Source: Cudoniella acicularis
Taxonomy: Eukaryota; Ascomycota; Leotiomycetes; Helotiales; Helotiaceae
Direction of reading: 5' to 3'
Length of the DNA: 64,000 nucleotides
Assembly (NCBI GenBank): GCA_013054445.1
Contig: JAAMPI010000078.1
Span: 1-64,000 of the forward strand
Made by a program: the position numbers and the translations under genes. This document shows positions 47,641-58,059 of this stretch, in pieces (position 1 is the first letter of the stretch; every line of letters starts with the position of its first letter). A model generated the notes under the pieces. It ran no database searches. It had not been told where the DNA came from and saw only the letters and a program-made list of their open reading frames with translations.

Positions 47641-48290
47641 GGATTAGGGGGCAGTAGTCGACCGCTAGTATTAATACGTTTAGGACGATAGGCCTTAGAG
47701 TGTCAGTAGAATGTCTCTAGAAACAATACTGATCTTTACCTAGACAACCGTTTCCTGACCTCTTATTTTAACTTGAGACGCTATATCGTAGATAGTGATC
47801 ACTGGTATAGTGAGATTGAATTGGTTTGTCGTTAGGATGTTACTCGTAAGTGTCGGGGTTTGATCTTCGTAAACTAATAAAAGAGATACTCGATTAAATA
47901 GAATTGTCTATCAGATTAAGGACATAGTTTCCCCTCTAAGTATCCTAATTTAGCCTTAAATATACGCTTGGCCGTTTTAATATATAAATACTATTATCTG
48001 ATTAGCTAGAATTAAGCGAAAATCGATACGCACGAGCTAAGACGTATCTAATAATAGCGTAGTAGATAGTAATTAGACTTTTATTAATAGCTCGTTATAT
48101 TCTTATCCCGGTTATATTCTTATTTATATAATTAAACCGACTATCTACTTTAAAAATTAATATTTAAATAACTACGAAAGATAATAATTAACTATTAAGA
48201 CTAAGAATAGATTAATAGTTAATATTTAATAATATAAAATTTTAAGAGCCTTATTTAATATCCGTAGCGTTTTTATTACCCGACCCTAGT
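47640..48290. other. Eroded stretch, nothing recognised
   Basis: Strongly TA-rich from 47,950 on. No gene or repeat is seen. Confidence 0.4.
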
Positions 48291-48910
48291 TCGTACGTTT
48301 TTCCGGCTTAATAGAGACCCTTCTTTTAATACTAATATTAATAAATCGTATTTCCTTCTTTTTACTAATAGGCGCCTTCCTAGGCTTCGTAAGAAACTTA
48401 GTTTATATAAGAGTATCGTTTAAAGCTTTTTTAGCTTAACCTTTCTTTTTTTTTAAGCCTGCTTTTCGCTCTTCTCTTAGGCCTCGGTATAACGTTCTAT
48501 TATTACGTAGTATATTTTATTACGTAAGGGGTCGTTAGGTTTAATCGTCGTTAAAGCGTATAATAAATTAGATAGAATATTATAATTAAGAAATTAAATA
48601 TAAAGCTCTAATATAAGAAAACTATATAGCTATATAGACTTAGTAATAGTCGTAGATCACGGGATTATAGGATCTCTTAGATCTTTAGGATCCGAACTAG
48701 ATCCTTTAGATCTGTTACGTAATACCGTATTACGCGGGTCGTAATACTCGGTTTCGTCTTTATTAGCCTATCGGACTAAGGCTTATAACGCCTTCTCAGC
48801 TCTCTTAATATCCTTCTTAGCCCTCTTAATCGTAGTAATAGTTTTATTTACGTCTATTCGAGCTCTTTCCTGCTTCTCTTTCTCTTCTTTTTTTAGCTTA
48901 GAAGGCTTAT
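48290..48910 (-). pseudogene. Lys/Arg-rich relic, possibly a transposase C-terminus
   Basis: The minus strand reads EEKEKQERARIDVNKTITTI, then KRAKKDIKRAEKALQALVRQ (Q from TAA), DPRNTVLRNRSKGSSSDPKD, and, after frame changes, KFLTKPRKAPISKKKEIRFI. Long basic/acidic helical tails like this are common at the C-terminus of fungal Fot1/pogo-type transposases, but no DDE catalytic core is recognised nearby. It could also be a host protein tail. Confidence 0.35.
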
Positions 48911-50150
48911 ATAGCCTTTACCCGGGGTATACTAAACAGCTATAGGCTATAATTATTATAGATATAGTTTAACGTATAGTTTTACGACTAAAGAAACTCT
49001 TAACAGTATAATACTCTATACGACAGAAGCTACGACGCGGCCCCTGACCCCTTATCACGTGCCTTCGCTTACTAGTACTCACCTCTTATATATAGACCCT
49101 TTAAGGAACACCTCTTCCTTTTTCTCTCCTTAGCTTAGTTTCTTCGAGAATATAATACCTTTTTATAAACACGTTTTATATAACGTTAAGGCCTTAGTGC
49201 CTTTATAGAACTATAATAATAATCTTTTTTACCGACGAGATTAAGCTTTTTCTTACGGGTACGATAACGCTTCTTACGCTTTAAAGACTTAATTAACCCT
49301 TCTTTTATATACTAGTCGATTATATATTATATAGTAAGTTCCTCGATAGCTTTAAAGGGCTTTTAGAGCTTCGTATCTAATAGGTCTTTCTAAAAAGCGA
49401 TATAGAAATAACGAAGAGATTTAAAAGATTTTTATAATAGTACGTAATTAGCGTAGGTAGCGAATAATATAAATAGCTTTTACTATTAGGCTATTAGGCT
49501 AAAAAGATATAAGAATATAGTTAGAGCTTTATTCGCTATTCTATTATATATAGTCTATATCTTAAAATATATCCGACACGTCTTTTTTAAGGGCACGTAA
49601 CGCGTATATTATTCTAGGTCTATAATAATTTTAGAATTTTAAGAAGAAGAGATAATAAAAGAGAAGCTTAAATAGCTTATAGAAGAGTAACTAGATATAT
49701 AATAACTAATAAAACAAGTAATAGTATATAAGGCTAGAACTTAGGCTTTTTAAAGGTATATTAGATATTAGCCTTAATAAATAATATCTTTTAAGCTCTT
49801 TAAAAAGAAAAATAAAAAGTATCTCTTCTTCGTAAATATAATCTCGAGGCTTTTAGCTAAAAAATATATTAAGTTTATTCGAATATACTATTAATAAAAG
49901 TATTACGAATCTAACGCGCACGTATAGGCCTAGGCCTAAGGCTCGGCTATAACTAATAGGAATAGTATAGAGAACTAGGGTCTTAAGTTATAAGGGTTAC
50001 GTGACGAGTTATATAATATAAGCGAATAGACAGGATAGACAGGAGCGATACGTCTATCTAGGATAGTTAGGAAGCCGTAGATAGCTAGTGCTATCTAGGC
50101 TATCTTTAGGGTTTAGGGATCTATATAAGCAAAGGGATTTCCTTATTAAA
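48910..50150. other. Eroded, probably transposon-derived stretch
   Basis: A minus-strand piece at about 49,370-49,150 reads FKAIEELTI then YIKEGLIKSLKRKKRYRTRK, which resembles a helix-turn-helix plus basic region, and may belong with the relic at 48,290-48,910. The plus strand at 49,620-49,950 has another basic helical piece. No family is assigned. Confidence 0.35.
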
Positions 50151-50414
50151 TGTTACGGTCCTGGTTTAGAGTGCCTGAGGCTACGTGGCCACGTGGCCTC
50201 GCCTAGCCCTGCTGAGTCAGCTACACCCTATATCTAGGCTATCGCACTCGACTCTCCTTCTCTCCTTAGTCTATATAACAGCGCTGACAGTAAAGTAGAT
50301 CTATTACTTAGAATACTAAGGTGAAGAGCTTAGACGAGGTCTGAAACGAGGTTATATACACGAATTAGGTCACGTGATCGGTCCTGACCGGACCCCTGAA
50401 CCAGATCTGTAACA
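50151..50414. mobile_element. LTR-like segment, weakly mutated
   Basis: A 264-base segment starts tgttacgg and ends ctgtaaca, so its ends are perfect inverted TGTTAC/GTAACA. It keeps many CpA and TpG (for example ctacgtggccacgtggcctcg and ctgctgagtcagctac) while the flanks are RIP-type. A TATA-like gtctatataac is at about 50,270. The size, ends and TATA fit a solo or flanking LTR of a Copia-type retrotransposon that arrived after most RIP. No clear target-site duplication is seen. Confidence 0.55.
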
Positions 50415-50838
50415 GTCTAGAATCCTTCGTCGATAATATAGTCGTCTACTAAGCCACCTTTGCTATGCCTTAGCCAGACCTGACCTGTGACATTAGATAG
50501 GAGCTTCGTGCTTAAACTTTTATAGTAATCTTATATTATACTTTAATTATCCTTACTTATAACGTGCTACGCTTCTACGTAAAGCAACTACTAGTGATAT
50601 CGCCTTGCCTACACTTCTATACTACTAATCCGACAGACCTTCTTCTTACCTACCGGTTAAGACGGCTAGTTAAGTAGACCGACCGTTATAAAAAGCCTAA
50701 AAAGAACAACGTCTAATAGCTATAGCTGGTAGGTTAAGTATAGAAGAAGAACTAAGAGTATAATCCTTAATTCCTAGTACTTATTAATAAAAGCTATATT
50801 AATATAACTCGAATACCTATCTATAATTAAAAGACGCC

Positions 50839-51178
50839 TGTTACGGCTCTGTAAAGGCACTAGGGCCCTGACGTCACGTGGGGACGTATTTGCAAGAAGG
50901 TGCTATATTATCGAAGAGACTAAACTAAGGAGAGAAGAAGAGGTTCTCCCGGAGGGAGAAGCTCTATTTAACTATACAAATAGCGCTAGTAAGCGAAGTA
51001 GTCCGTAAGCGACTCCCCTGGATAGTGAGTCACTCGGTCAGTCGTCAAGCCATTGAATCGACTATCGATCAGAAGGACAGGCTACTATCAAGTCATTGAA
51101 TCGACGAGCGTCGAATCAAGTCATTACGTCGACTACTATCAAGTCAATCTATCCTGGCGTCGAACTAGGTCTGTGACA
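50839..51178. mobile_element. Second LTR-like segment, weakly mutated, with internal direct repeats
   Basis: A 340-base segment starts tgttacgg and ends ctgtgaca, and again keeps CpA/TpG. It shares a tctctccttag-type word with 50,151-50,414 but in the opposite direction, so it may be a related LTR inserted inversely. Within 51,028-51,155 the phrase tcaagtcattgaatcgac and variants recurs four times at uneven spacing. A region of 424 bases lies between the two segments. A third tgtgaca end-like word lies at 50,486. Assignment as LTR rests on ends and composition only. Confidence 0.5.
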
Positions 51179-51589
51179 ATAGAAATATTTTAACATAGTA
51201 AAGCCTTATAGAACTCTAGTAACGACTTGTAAGGTTTTATATATAATTTAACTAAAGTCTATATATCGCTCTTCCTTTTAACTAAAAATATTAAAGAGAT
51301 TAACTATCTCTTGTTCCTAATCTTAAGATTTGTCTTATCCTTTAAAGGTATTCTATTTAATATAAGATATATTATTAAAAGAAGATAAAATATTTAAGAG
51401 ATAATTTATAAAAAGATCGATATTAAAAAAATCTATTTATATAAAGGTTAGCTATTCGTTCTCGCTCTTATAACGTTATATATATTAACTTATCTATATT
51501 TATAAACTCTAGAAATTCAAACCTTATCTTGGTCTTCTTATTAAGGGCTTTAAGCCTTAGTATAAATTTCTTAAGATTAAGACTATAAA

Positions 51590-52149
51590 TTGTTTTTATA
51601 ATTTTGGCCTTTATTATCTCGATAGTATAGTTATAGTCCTCTTTTATATTTTATATCTCTTATAACTTTTTCTTTTCTTAAAATAGAAATAATATAATTA
51701 AGTTTCTTATTAAGTTCTCGAATATTTTTTATAATATTATATTACTAGTTTATTACTCTTTATACTATAATAAACTGTTCTACTTAGCCGTCTTAAATAT
51801 TATAGAGAATCTTTTTAATATCTTCGAGATTTTTAAGTTTTATAGTTATATTATCTTTTATCGTTTTAAACTCTTAGGATTGTCTCTTTAAGGTTTAATA
51901 AAACCGTTAGTTATTGGCTTTAAATACCTAGTTAATATCTTCTTAGATGTCTTCTAATACTCTCGCTTATAAGGTTATCTAGTCTGTTTCGTCGATTCTA
52001 ACCTTAAGTACGCCGCTAAAAAGGGTTGCCTTTCGTTACTTACTTCCCTCTTCGTCCTTTATTAAAGGAATAGTAGATCTATCCTAATTTAGTTTTATAC
52101 TATCCGAAATAAGGGTAGTTACGTATTACCTCCTCTTACGGTTAGTCAT
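51590..52149 (-). pseudogene. Coiled-coil relic with a visible start codon
   Basis: An ATG at 52,149-52,147 begins a minus frame of about 185 codons, MTNRKRRQYVTTLISDSIKL (Q from TAA), followed by helical, Gln-rich sequence such as NIREFNKKLNYIISILRKEK. All stops are TAG/TAA at Gln-like positions. No domain is recognised. It lies about 0.4 kb from the second LTR-like segment, so a retroelement-encoded origin (gag-like) is possible but not shown. Confidence 0.4.
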
Positions 52150-54590
52150 TCCCTTTTCCTTTTCTATTTTAAAGGACAACTTAAGTTAAGGAATTGTCGA
52201 TAAGATTTATTAGTTAGATATTTCGAGTGTTCGTTAAAGTCTAAAGGCGAAAAACCGCGGCCTAAAATTTAAAAATAAAATAAGTAAAGAACTTGTCTAA
52301 AGGCGAGGGGTATAACTTAAAAGTAAAGGCTATAGGAATTAATAATTCCGGGCGCCGGTTATAGCTATGTCTTTTATTTAAGAACTAGTGTTTAAGTAAC
52401 TATAGCTTTTCGGGTAGAGATTAAATATAAACGGTTTATATCCGTACGATAATAGTGCCTTTATAGGCTATTCTATTTTATATAAAATCGTAGAGGTTTT
52501 AGAATATTCTTTTAGACCTGTGGCGATAGTACGGTCTATACGGATACAGGCCGCGGCTAGTAGAAATCTAACCTCCTAAAGGATATAGTATCGCCTAGAA
52601 GTGTTCTGATTTAGGACGTATAGACTATAATAAGAGTTGTTTCTATCTTTAATATCGCGGAAGGTGACTATTATTCTAGAAAAGAAGCTAAAGTTTTATT
52701 ATCTAATACTATTAAATATTATCTCTTAAAGGACTAGGGCTATCTAATTATTATCTTATAGGGTTTTATATTAATATTTAGAATAATCTATTAGCCGGTT
52801 AGGATCTCGCTTTTATAGCTAGTAAACTAGTAGAAGAATATAACCCTCTCCTTCTCCTCGTTATTTTAGTTATATATAAAGACGCTATATATCTATACGC
52901 TATTCGTCTTTCTAGATATCCGTTTTCTATCCTATTCTTTAAAATAATATAATTTATACTACTTTATAGTACGACCTTTCTTAATAGCTATAGTGTTTTC
53001 TTTAATTTTTTTATAGATAGCTCTACCGTTATCTATACTTTTTTATATAGTCGTTACGGGCGCCGAATAGAAACTCTTATCGAATAAGAAACGAAGACTA
53101 TTAATAAAAAAGGTTGTTTTTATCTATCGAATAGCTATTTCGTTCTTCTTTTATAGTCTAGCTTATACTTTTCTAATCGAAGTGTTAGAAGAAATAAAAG
53201 CTATTATATAAGTCTTTTAAGTAGTTTTATAAATAGTATTAAGCCTAAATTAATATATAATAGTAAGTTATAGGCTATTTCTTAATATTTTAAAGAATAA
53301 AATAACCTTTTATATTATATTTTATAGACTTAAAAATACGGTATTAATAGGCTAGCGCCGAGCTATCTTCCTAGTTGCTATTTTTAGGTTTCTTTTAAAG
53401 ATTATTACCTTTATATTTATTTTTTATAATAACCTATAAAGGCTATTAATAGTTAGTTATTCCGTTTATAGACTTGTTTATAACGGGGTTCTTTATGTCT
53501 AGTACTAGTATTTTATAACTAAGATTACGAATTTATCAGGCTAAAACGATTAAATATATTAGAAAGAGGTATATAAGTAGAGCCTATATCTTAGCTTGTT
53601 TCTATTAGGGGTAGTAGGCGTAGTCTTTTTATTATTTCTAGGTCTTTTTATTAATTATCGAGATATATATTATATTTTAATAATAAATATCTTTTATAAA
53701 GATAGCTATATTTATAATATGATTTTAATTTATCTAGGGACAAGTAATCTTCTTTTTTTATATCTATACTATATTAGATATATTTCCGAATTTATAAAAA
53801 TATTATATAGATAAGAGAAGAAATAAGGTCGATAGTATTTTCTAGAGTCGACGAAGGAAGGGAATAGTTAGATAGAAGTCTCGGACTTATAATAAGACCT
53901 TAAAATATTTATATACTATTAGCGAAATAGGATTATAATATAATATTTATATAAAGAGTTTCGATTATATATAGATCCCCGAAACACGTGAGTCCCTTTT
54001 AAATTCTAAAGGACTAAGCAAGCGCCCCCGTACCGCTTCTTATAACGTTAATTAGACTTGTTATTATACTAACTTTATTATACGCTAATACTAAAAACCG
54101 TAAATCTAAAAGTTTAAATATGATTTCCCGATTTATAAAAGTATAAAATCAGTTTAGATAACTTTTAACCTAAATTTTTAGGTTATTATATCCCTTTTAT
54201 AAACTATACCTAGATTCTCTAAGCCTACTATCTAGCTACCCTTACTCTATTATTTCTACGATATATAATATTTCTTCGATTTCTAATTTAGATCTCTAGG
54301 AGAAGAGGGAAATTGCCCGCGTTACGAGTCTTTCTGATCGCTAGGTTAAGAAAGAATTAAGGAATATTATATAGAGCTATAATTACTCGTAATAACAAAT
54401 CTCAAATCGACTTTAAGCCTGACTAGACGATCATCTTCTTACGCTAGATCATATAGAGCTAGGAAATATTCTTTATAAGTAGAATGTTCTTTATAATAAG
54501 AAGATATATTGGTATTTCTATAGAGGACCGTCTTTTAGGAGCTTTGCGTTTAATAGGGCTTGTTTAGGCAATCTTAAGATAATTCCTACT
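52150..54590. other. Heavily eroded stretch up to the block edge
   Basis: Extremely TA-rich. A minus piece at about 53,130-52,830 reads SFYSAPVTTI and NGRAIYKKIKENTIAIKKGR, without a family. An open 72-codon hydrophobic plus frame (53,596-53,814) is most likely a by-product of composition. RIP composition stops within about 50 bases around 54,590. Confidence 0.45.
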
Positions 54591-55478
54591 CAGGCAGGCC
54601 TTGGATTAGATGGTATGTCTTCGTTTACTAATCTATCATTTATTATTACACACTCCGAATTTTTTTTTCTTATTCTCTAAGGATCCTAGCCTAGAGATTT
54701 CATAAATCACTATATCTTACAGAAGTCTAGGGTCATTGAAAGACGTCGAACAAAGCTCAGAAGGCTTTAAGATGTTTATTAGGTAATATGCGACACCTCC
54801 TGAGATTCTGCTTTTGTATATTTTCGGACAGCAATATCTACCTTCTAGAAATTTAGAATGTTGCACTTTAGCACAGCTGTTTTTAAAATAGATGTTTTCA
54901 AGTTTGAGGAGATTTCAATAGCCTCTCAATGAATGCTTTGTGCTCTATGAGTCCAGGTCACGTCAAGGGATTACTTGACCTGAAGATGTCCGTAGTATTC
55001 ATATATAAATTACTGTTAGGCTGCCAGCACTCTTACAAACTCCTGCTACAACCCAGCAGCATCTTCAGAGACTTTACTCTTCTATCAACAATTGTCTTCA
55101 CCACAACCATGTGTATGATTACTAAGCTCCAAACGAGTGCTCGTGACCACCTCCTACGAGCTTTAAACCATGTTTTTAAAGATGACAATAATACTCGTGT
55201 GTGATTCCCGGATGTGCGAGCACACATCGAAAAGACCCAGAGCAAAATATCGAGCAGGATCAACTCGAATCGGTCTTAGAAGTGCAATTTAATCAGTGAA
55301 ATGCCTTGGGACATGATTCAGAATACCTTTTTTTTTATTTTATTTTTTTATTGAAGTGGCTCAGAACACGATTTAGGTTAGTCGCATACTCGTCTTGAGA
55401 CTCAGCGCAAGGGCTCTATATTTTTGAATGCGAAGAAGTAGTTCTTTAGAAGTCTAAACTTTTCTTCTACTAATGCAA
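54590..55478. other. Intergenic euchromatin beside the RIP block
   Basis: CpA and TpG return to normal. There is a poly-T/A stretch at 55,326-55,352. Overlapping small frames at 54,929-55,263 have no recognisable product. This is the 3' flank of the minus-strand SprT-like gene. Confidence 0.5.
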
Positions 55479-56150
55479 TTACGAATCCGGGAACTTGTAG
55501 TACCGGCTTAAGACCCAATTCTCACCCAGAAGCTGCCACACAGCCTTTTCAGCACCAACTTCCGCGCAGAGCTCACACTTCTCTTCCTTAATCTCCTTGC
55601 AATTTCCCCTATTGTCGCAATTTCCCCGGCATTCATCGTTACATTGGCAAAGATAAATGCCGAAGAAGCAATGAAACATCTCATGCAAAAGCTCCATGAG
55701 ATATTGCTTCAACATTTTTCTTCGACTCCATGCCAAAGAATTGCCCAGAGGTGATTCCGTGAGATTCCGTAGCACGATAACTGCTGCGAAATCATCTGGA
55801 ATCTTTTTTCGATATTTCTTTTCGTGTGTGGGGTTAACAGAAAAACCCCAAGTTAGTTGGAAAACGTCGGGAGCGAACTTGATGTCGCAAAGTCCATGGA
55901 GTGCTCCGTTGAAGAACATATCATCGAAGACGTTAAAGAACTGCATCACAAGCTCTAGGTTTTCTAATGGCGTTTGTTCGTTGTCAATATCATTGGATTC
56001 TGTGATCACGTGGAAGACTTTGACAGCGTCTTTCTGTCTAGGCGTGGGAATCATGAGATTTGCTACACGTTGGGGGAAAATTATCTTCTGAAGCACGCCA
56101 GTAAGTTGAGTGTGCGTGTGGCTAGACAGGATGAGTTGGGAGAAATCCAT
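55479..56150 (-). CDS. SprT-like zinc-metalloprotease-type protein
   Basis: A 223-residue intact frame. Residues about 66-85 read ELVMQFFNVFDDMFFNGALH, the N-terminal helix of the SprT-like fold (FFxxFDxxFFxxxL). Near residue 155 is the HExxH segment LMELLHEMFHCFFGIYL, whose two His and Glu would bind and activate zinc. SprT/Spartan proteins are proteases linked to DNA-protein crosslink repair. The usual third ligand segment (HG-x-x-F/W) is not seen; instead a Cys-rich loop follows (C-x-C-x4-C-x3-C and further Cys). The stop is TAA at 55,479-55,481. The start at 56,150 is the first ATG in frame. An upstream ATG at about 56,211 is out of frame, and a small 5' exon cannot be excluded. It is divergent from the paralog starting at 57,023. 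Confidence 0.8.
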   Translation of the reverse strand: MDFSQLILSSHTHTQLTGVLQKIIFPQRVANLMIPTPRQKDAVKVFHVITESNDIDNEQTPLENLELVMQFFNVFDDMFFNGALHGLCDIKFAPDVFQLTWGFSVNPTHEKKYRKKIPDDFAAVIVLRNLTESPLGNSLAWSRRKMLKQYLMELLHEMFHCFFGIYLCQCNDECRGNCDNRGNCKEIKEEKCELCAEVGAEKAVWQLLGENWVLSRYYKFPDS

Positions 56151-57022
56151 TCTGGAGTTGGCGTGGAGCTCGATGTCGGGATGGTTATAGTCACCTGTTG
56201 CTGAGGATTCATGCTTCCATTGGTCTGAAAGGTATTTTGCAAAGTCAGAATCCCTAACAGGATGTCCCTAGTAGAATTGGACCATTTATTTAGGAAACTT
56301 ACTGAATCGGAAATCCATTCTTGCCACTGAAATGCTTCGTGATTTTCTGTAAGTTCTAGTTTTTTTTTATTTAAAACCCTGAGCGAGCGAGAAGGTGCGA
56401 AACGAGCAACCTCCTGACTATTTGACGTTCAGGACAGAAATATTTTTCTGCGATTGTGCTAGAAGGATCTGGCTTAATATTCTTTTTTTTCCTCCACGAG
56501 GTGCTTATTGTTCTCAAATCGTTGAATTTCCCTATGATTGTTCTTTTTGAAACAATAACTATCATTTCAAAGAAAAAGCCTCAAAGAAGACCCTGAGGCA
56601 GCCTCCCTCTCCTTAAAGGGGAAAAAGGCCCATCCAAAACTCCAGGGACATCAAAGAAATAGAATCTCATCCCCCCAAAAATTCTGCTCTTCCTTTGTCT
56701 CAACTTTGGATTTGAAAGGGACAATGCTTTGTAATCTCATTCCCCTTAATGAGAACATCCCCCCTTTATTAGCAGTGCAAGACAAAGACGAAGAAGAAAG
56801 AACAACATCACACAAAGTTCTATATCCACACTACCCACAATGCTTATTGTGAGCAGCAGCAGCAGCAGCAACCTCACTCCTTCAATCTTGCAAGACCAAT
56901 AAAAAATTAGACAAGAGTTTTGCTAACAGAAGGAAATTCTAGGTGGACAAGCTTCCACTAGAGCTATTTCGTAACCAGCTTTGACATTTGTCACCACCCA
57001 TCCACTTTTCCAAAACACAACA
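56151..57022. promoter_or_regulatory. Shared divergent promoter region of the two SprT-like genes
   Basis: About 870 bases separate the start codons of two related genes that point away from each other. It contains a gca trinucleotide run at 56,853-56,871, several CT-rich stretches, and no convincing coding frame. A bidirectional promoter is likely from the layout. No defined factor-binding site is claimed. Confidence 0.5.
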
Positions 57023-58059
57023 ATGGCCTTTTCCACCCGCTGCCCACAGAAATGGACACGAGTTCTCTTAAATAAACGCGTAAAAGTCCCCAAGCTACTC
57101 GTGGCGCACTACGCCGTCTCGGAGCTTGAAATGTATATCAAGAAGCAGATCAAATACCAAAAGGAGACACCAAAACTCGTTCGGGTGTTAAAAACCCGCT
57201 TCCCCTTCCCCCTTTTCCTCGTAGACGATTCTTCAGACGAGGAATGGGAATCCGAGGACGAGACGAAGACGAAGAGGAGCAAGAGGATCATGAAACGATG
57301 GAAGAAGCTTTAAAGCTGTTTCTTGAATGGTTGATTTTTGCATATTTACCAGGTGGCTTGCTTGATGAACTCTGCTCGTTGAGACTTGTGAATAGGGAGT
57401 CCAAGGAGTGGGATGACCCGGGGGCAGAATTGAGCTCGCTGAACTGTTCAGGCTATACCAGTGGTGTTGCAATCAATATTCCCGCTTCGGAGCTGAAGGC
57501 TGAGTTGATAATATTCGATACCGATGCCGATGAGGGTAGGGTTATGAGAGCGGGCCATTTGTCGGATACCGCGATGCATGAGTTTATTCATGCCATTATT
57601 GGCTTACACTGCACTCCCGAATTTTGTGAAGAGGAGGAGGGGAAAACATGCTATGGTCAGGGCTTTCAGCGGATTGCTAAGCTGCTTGAGAAGGTGATTG
57701 AAAGGGACTTTGGTGTTGTGGCTAGCCTGGAGAGAGAGGCTTCAATGGCCGAGGAGATCGCATGGACAGATATTGATGATAAGGAGATTCCGGTGCTTGC
57801 TAAGAAATTTGGCTTCAATCCTAAGTTGCTCACGTATCATGTCAGAGATCAGCAGGAAAAAGTTGAAAAGCAATTAAAGAAGGAACAAGAAGAGAGGGAG
57901 CAAAAGAAGAAGGAGAGAAGAAAGGAGAGAGAGGTGTTGAAAGCAAAGAGAGAAGCAAAACGAAAACAGGCTGGGGAAAATGAGGCAATGCTGGTTGCCT
58001 GTATGGAAGGAACGCTTCAATGTCCAATAGAACATCAGTTTGACCCAATGGAGGAGTAA
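57023..58059 (+). CDS. SprT-like metalloprotease-type protein, paralog with coiled-coil tail (gene model uncertain)
   Basis: The main frame 57,244-58,059 encodes EALKLFLEWLIFAYLPGGLL, then LSDTAMHEFIHAIIGLHCTP with an HExxH motif, then CYGQGFQRIAKLLEKV where SprT proteins have HG-x-x-F; Gln replaces the third His. The C-terminus is a long Glu/Lys coiled coil (about residues 200-245 of this frame). An upstream frame, from ATG at 57,023 (MAFSTRCPQKWTRVLLNKRV) to 57,313, overlaps it. The two are joined either by an intron, for example GTATAT at 57,133 to an AG at 57,224 or 57,236, both of which restore the frame, or by a real frameshift in the acidic repeat-like stretch at 57,225-57,300. Divergent neighbour: the SprT-like gene at 55,479-56,150. 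Confidence 0.72.

Larger units (their letters stand above)
1..54590. repeat. RIP-mutated accessory block (gene graveyard)
   Basis: The whole stretch shows fungal repeat-induced point mutation. TpA (especially CTAG, TAG and CTA) is extremely common, CpA and TpG are scarce, and CpG, CpC and CpT are kept. In 17,821-17,880 there are 11 TpA, 2 CpG and no CpA or TpG; in euchromatic 60,661-60,720 there are 1 TpA, 4 CpA and 3 TpG. Almost every frame is interrupted by TAG or TAA, yet long open stretches return if these are read as former Gln or Trp codons. Most decoded relics resemble host-type genes and several keep introns, so the duplication was at DNA level. The left edge lies outside the window. 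The right edge is sharp, at about 54,560-54,610. No gene here is expected to be functional. Confidence 0.93.

Noticed and set aside
48290..49950. Starship captain (DUF3435) or complete DDE transposase.
   Set aside because: Only basic, helical tails were readable. No catalytic core or recombinase motif could be placed, so no such call is made.
53596..53814. 72-codon hydrophobic plus-strand frame as a membrane protein gene.
   Set aside because: It lies in extremely TA-rich DNA where codons for Ile, Tyr and Leu arise by composition. It has no family, no context and no start context.
1..54590. Alternative genetic code with TAG/TAA read as Gln or Trp.
   Set aside because: Catalytic His and Gly are also changed to Tyr and Arg by the same CpA/TpG to TpA process, frameshifts occur, and intact genes right of 54,590 in the same molecule use the standard code. 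Decay by RIP explains everything.
56371..56565. Minus-strand 64-codon frame between the SprT-like genes.
   Set aside because: Basic, low-complexity product, no domain. It is most likely promoter sequence.
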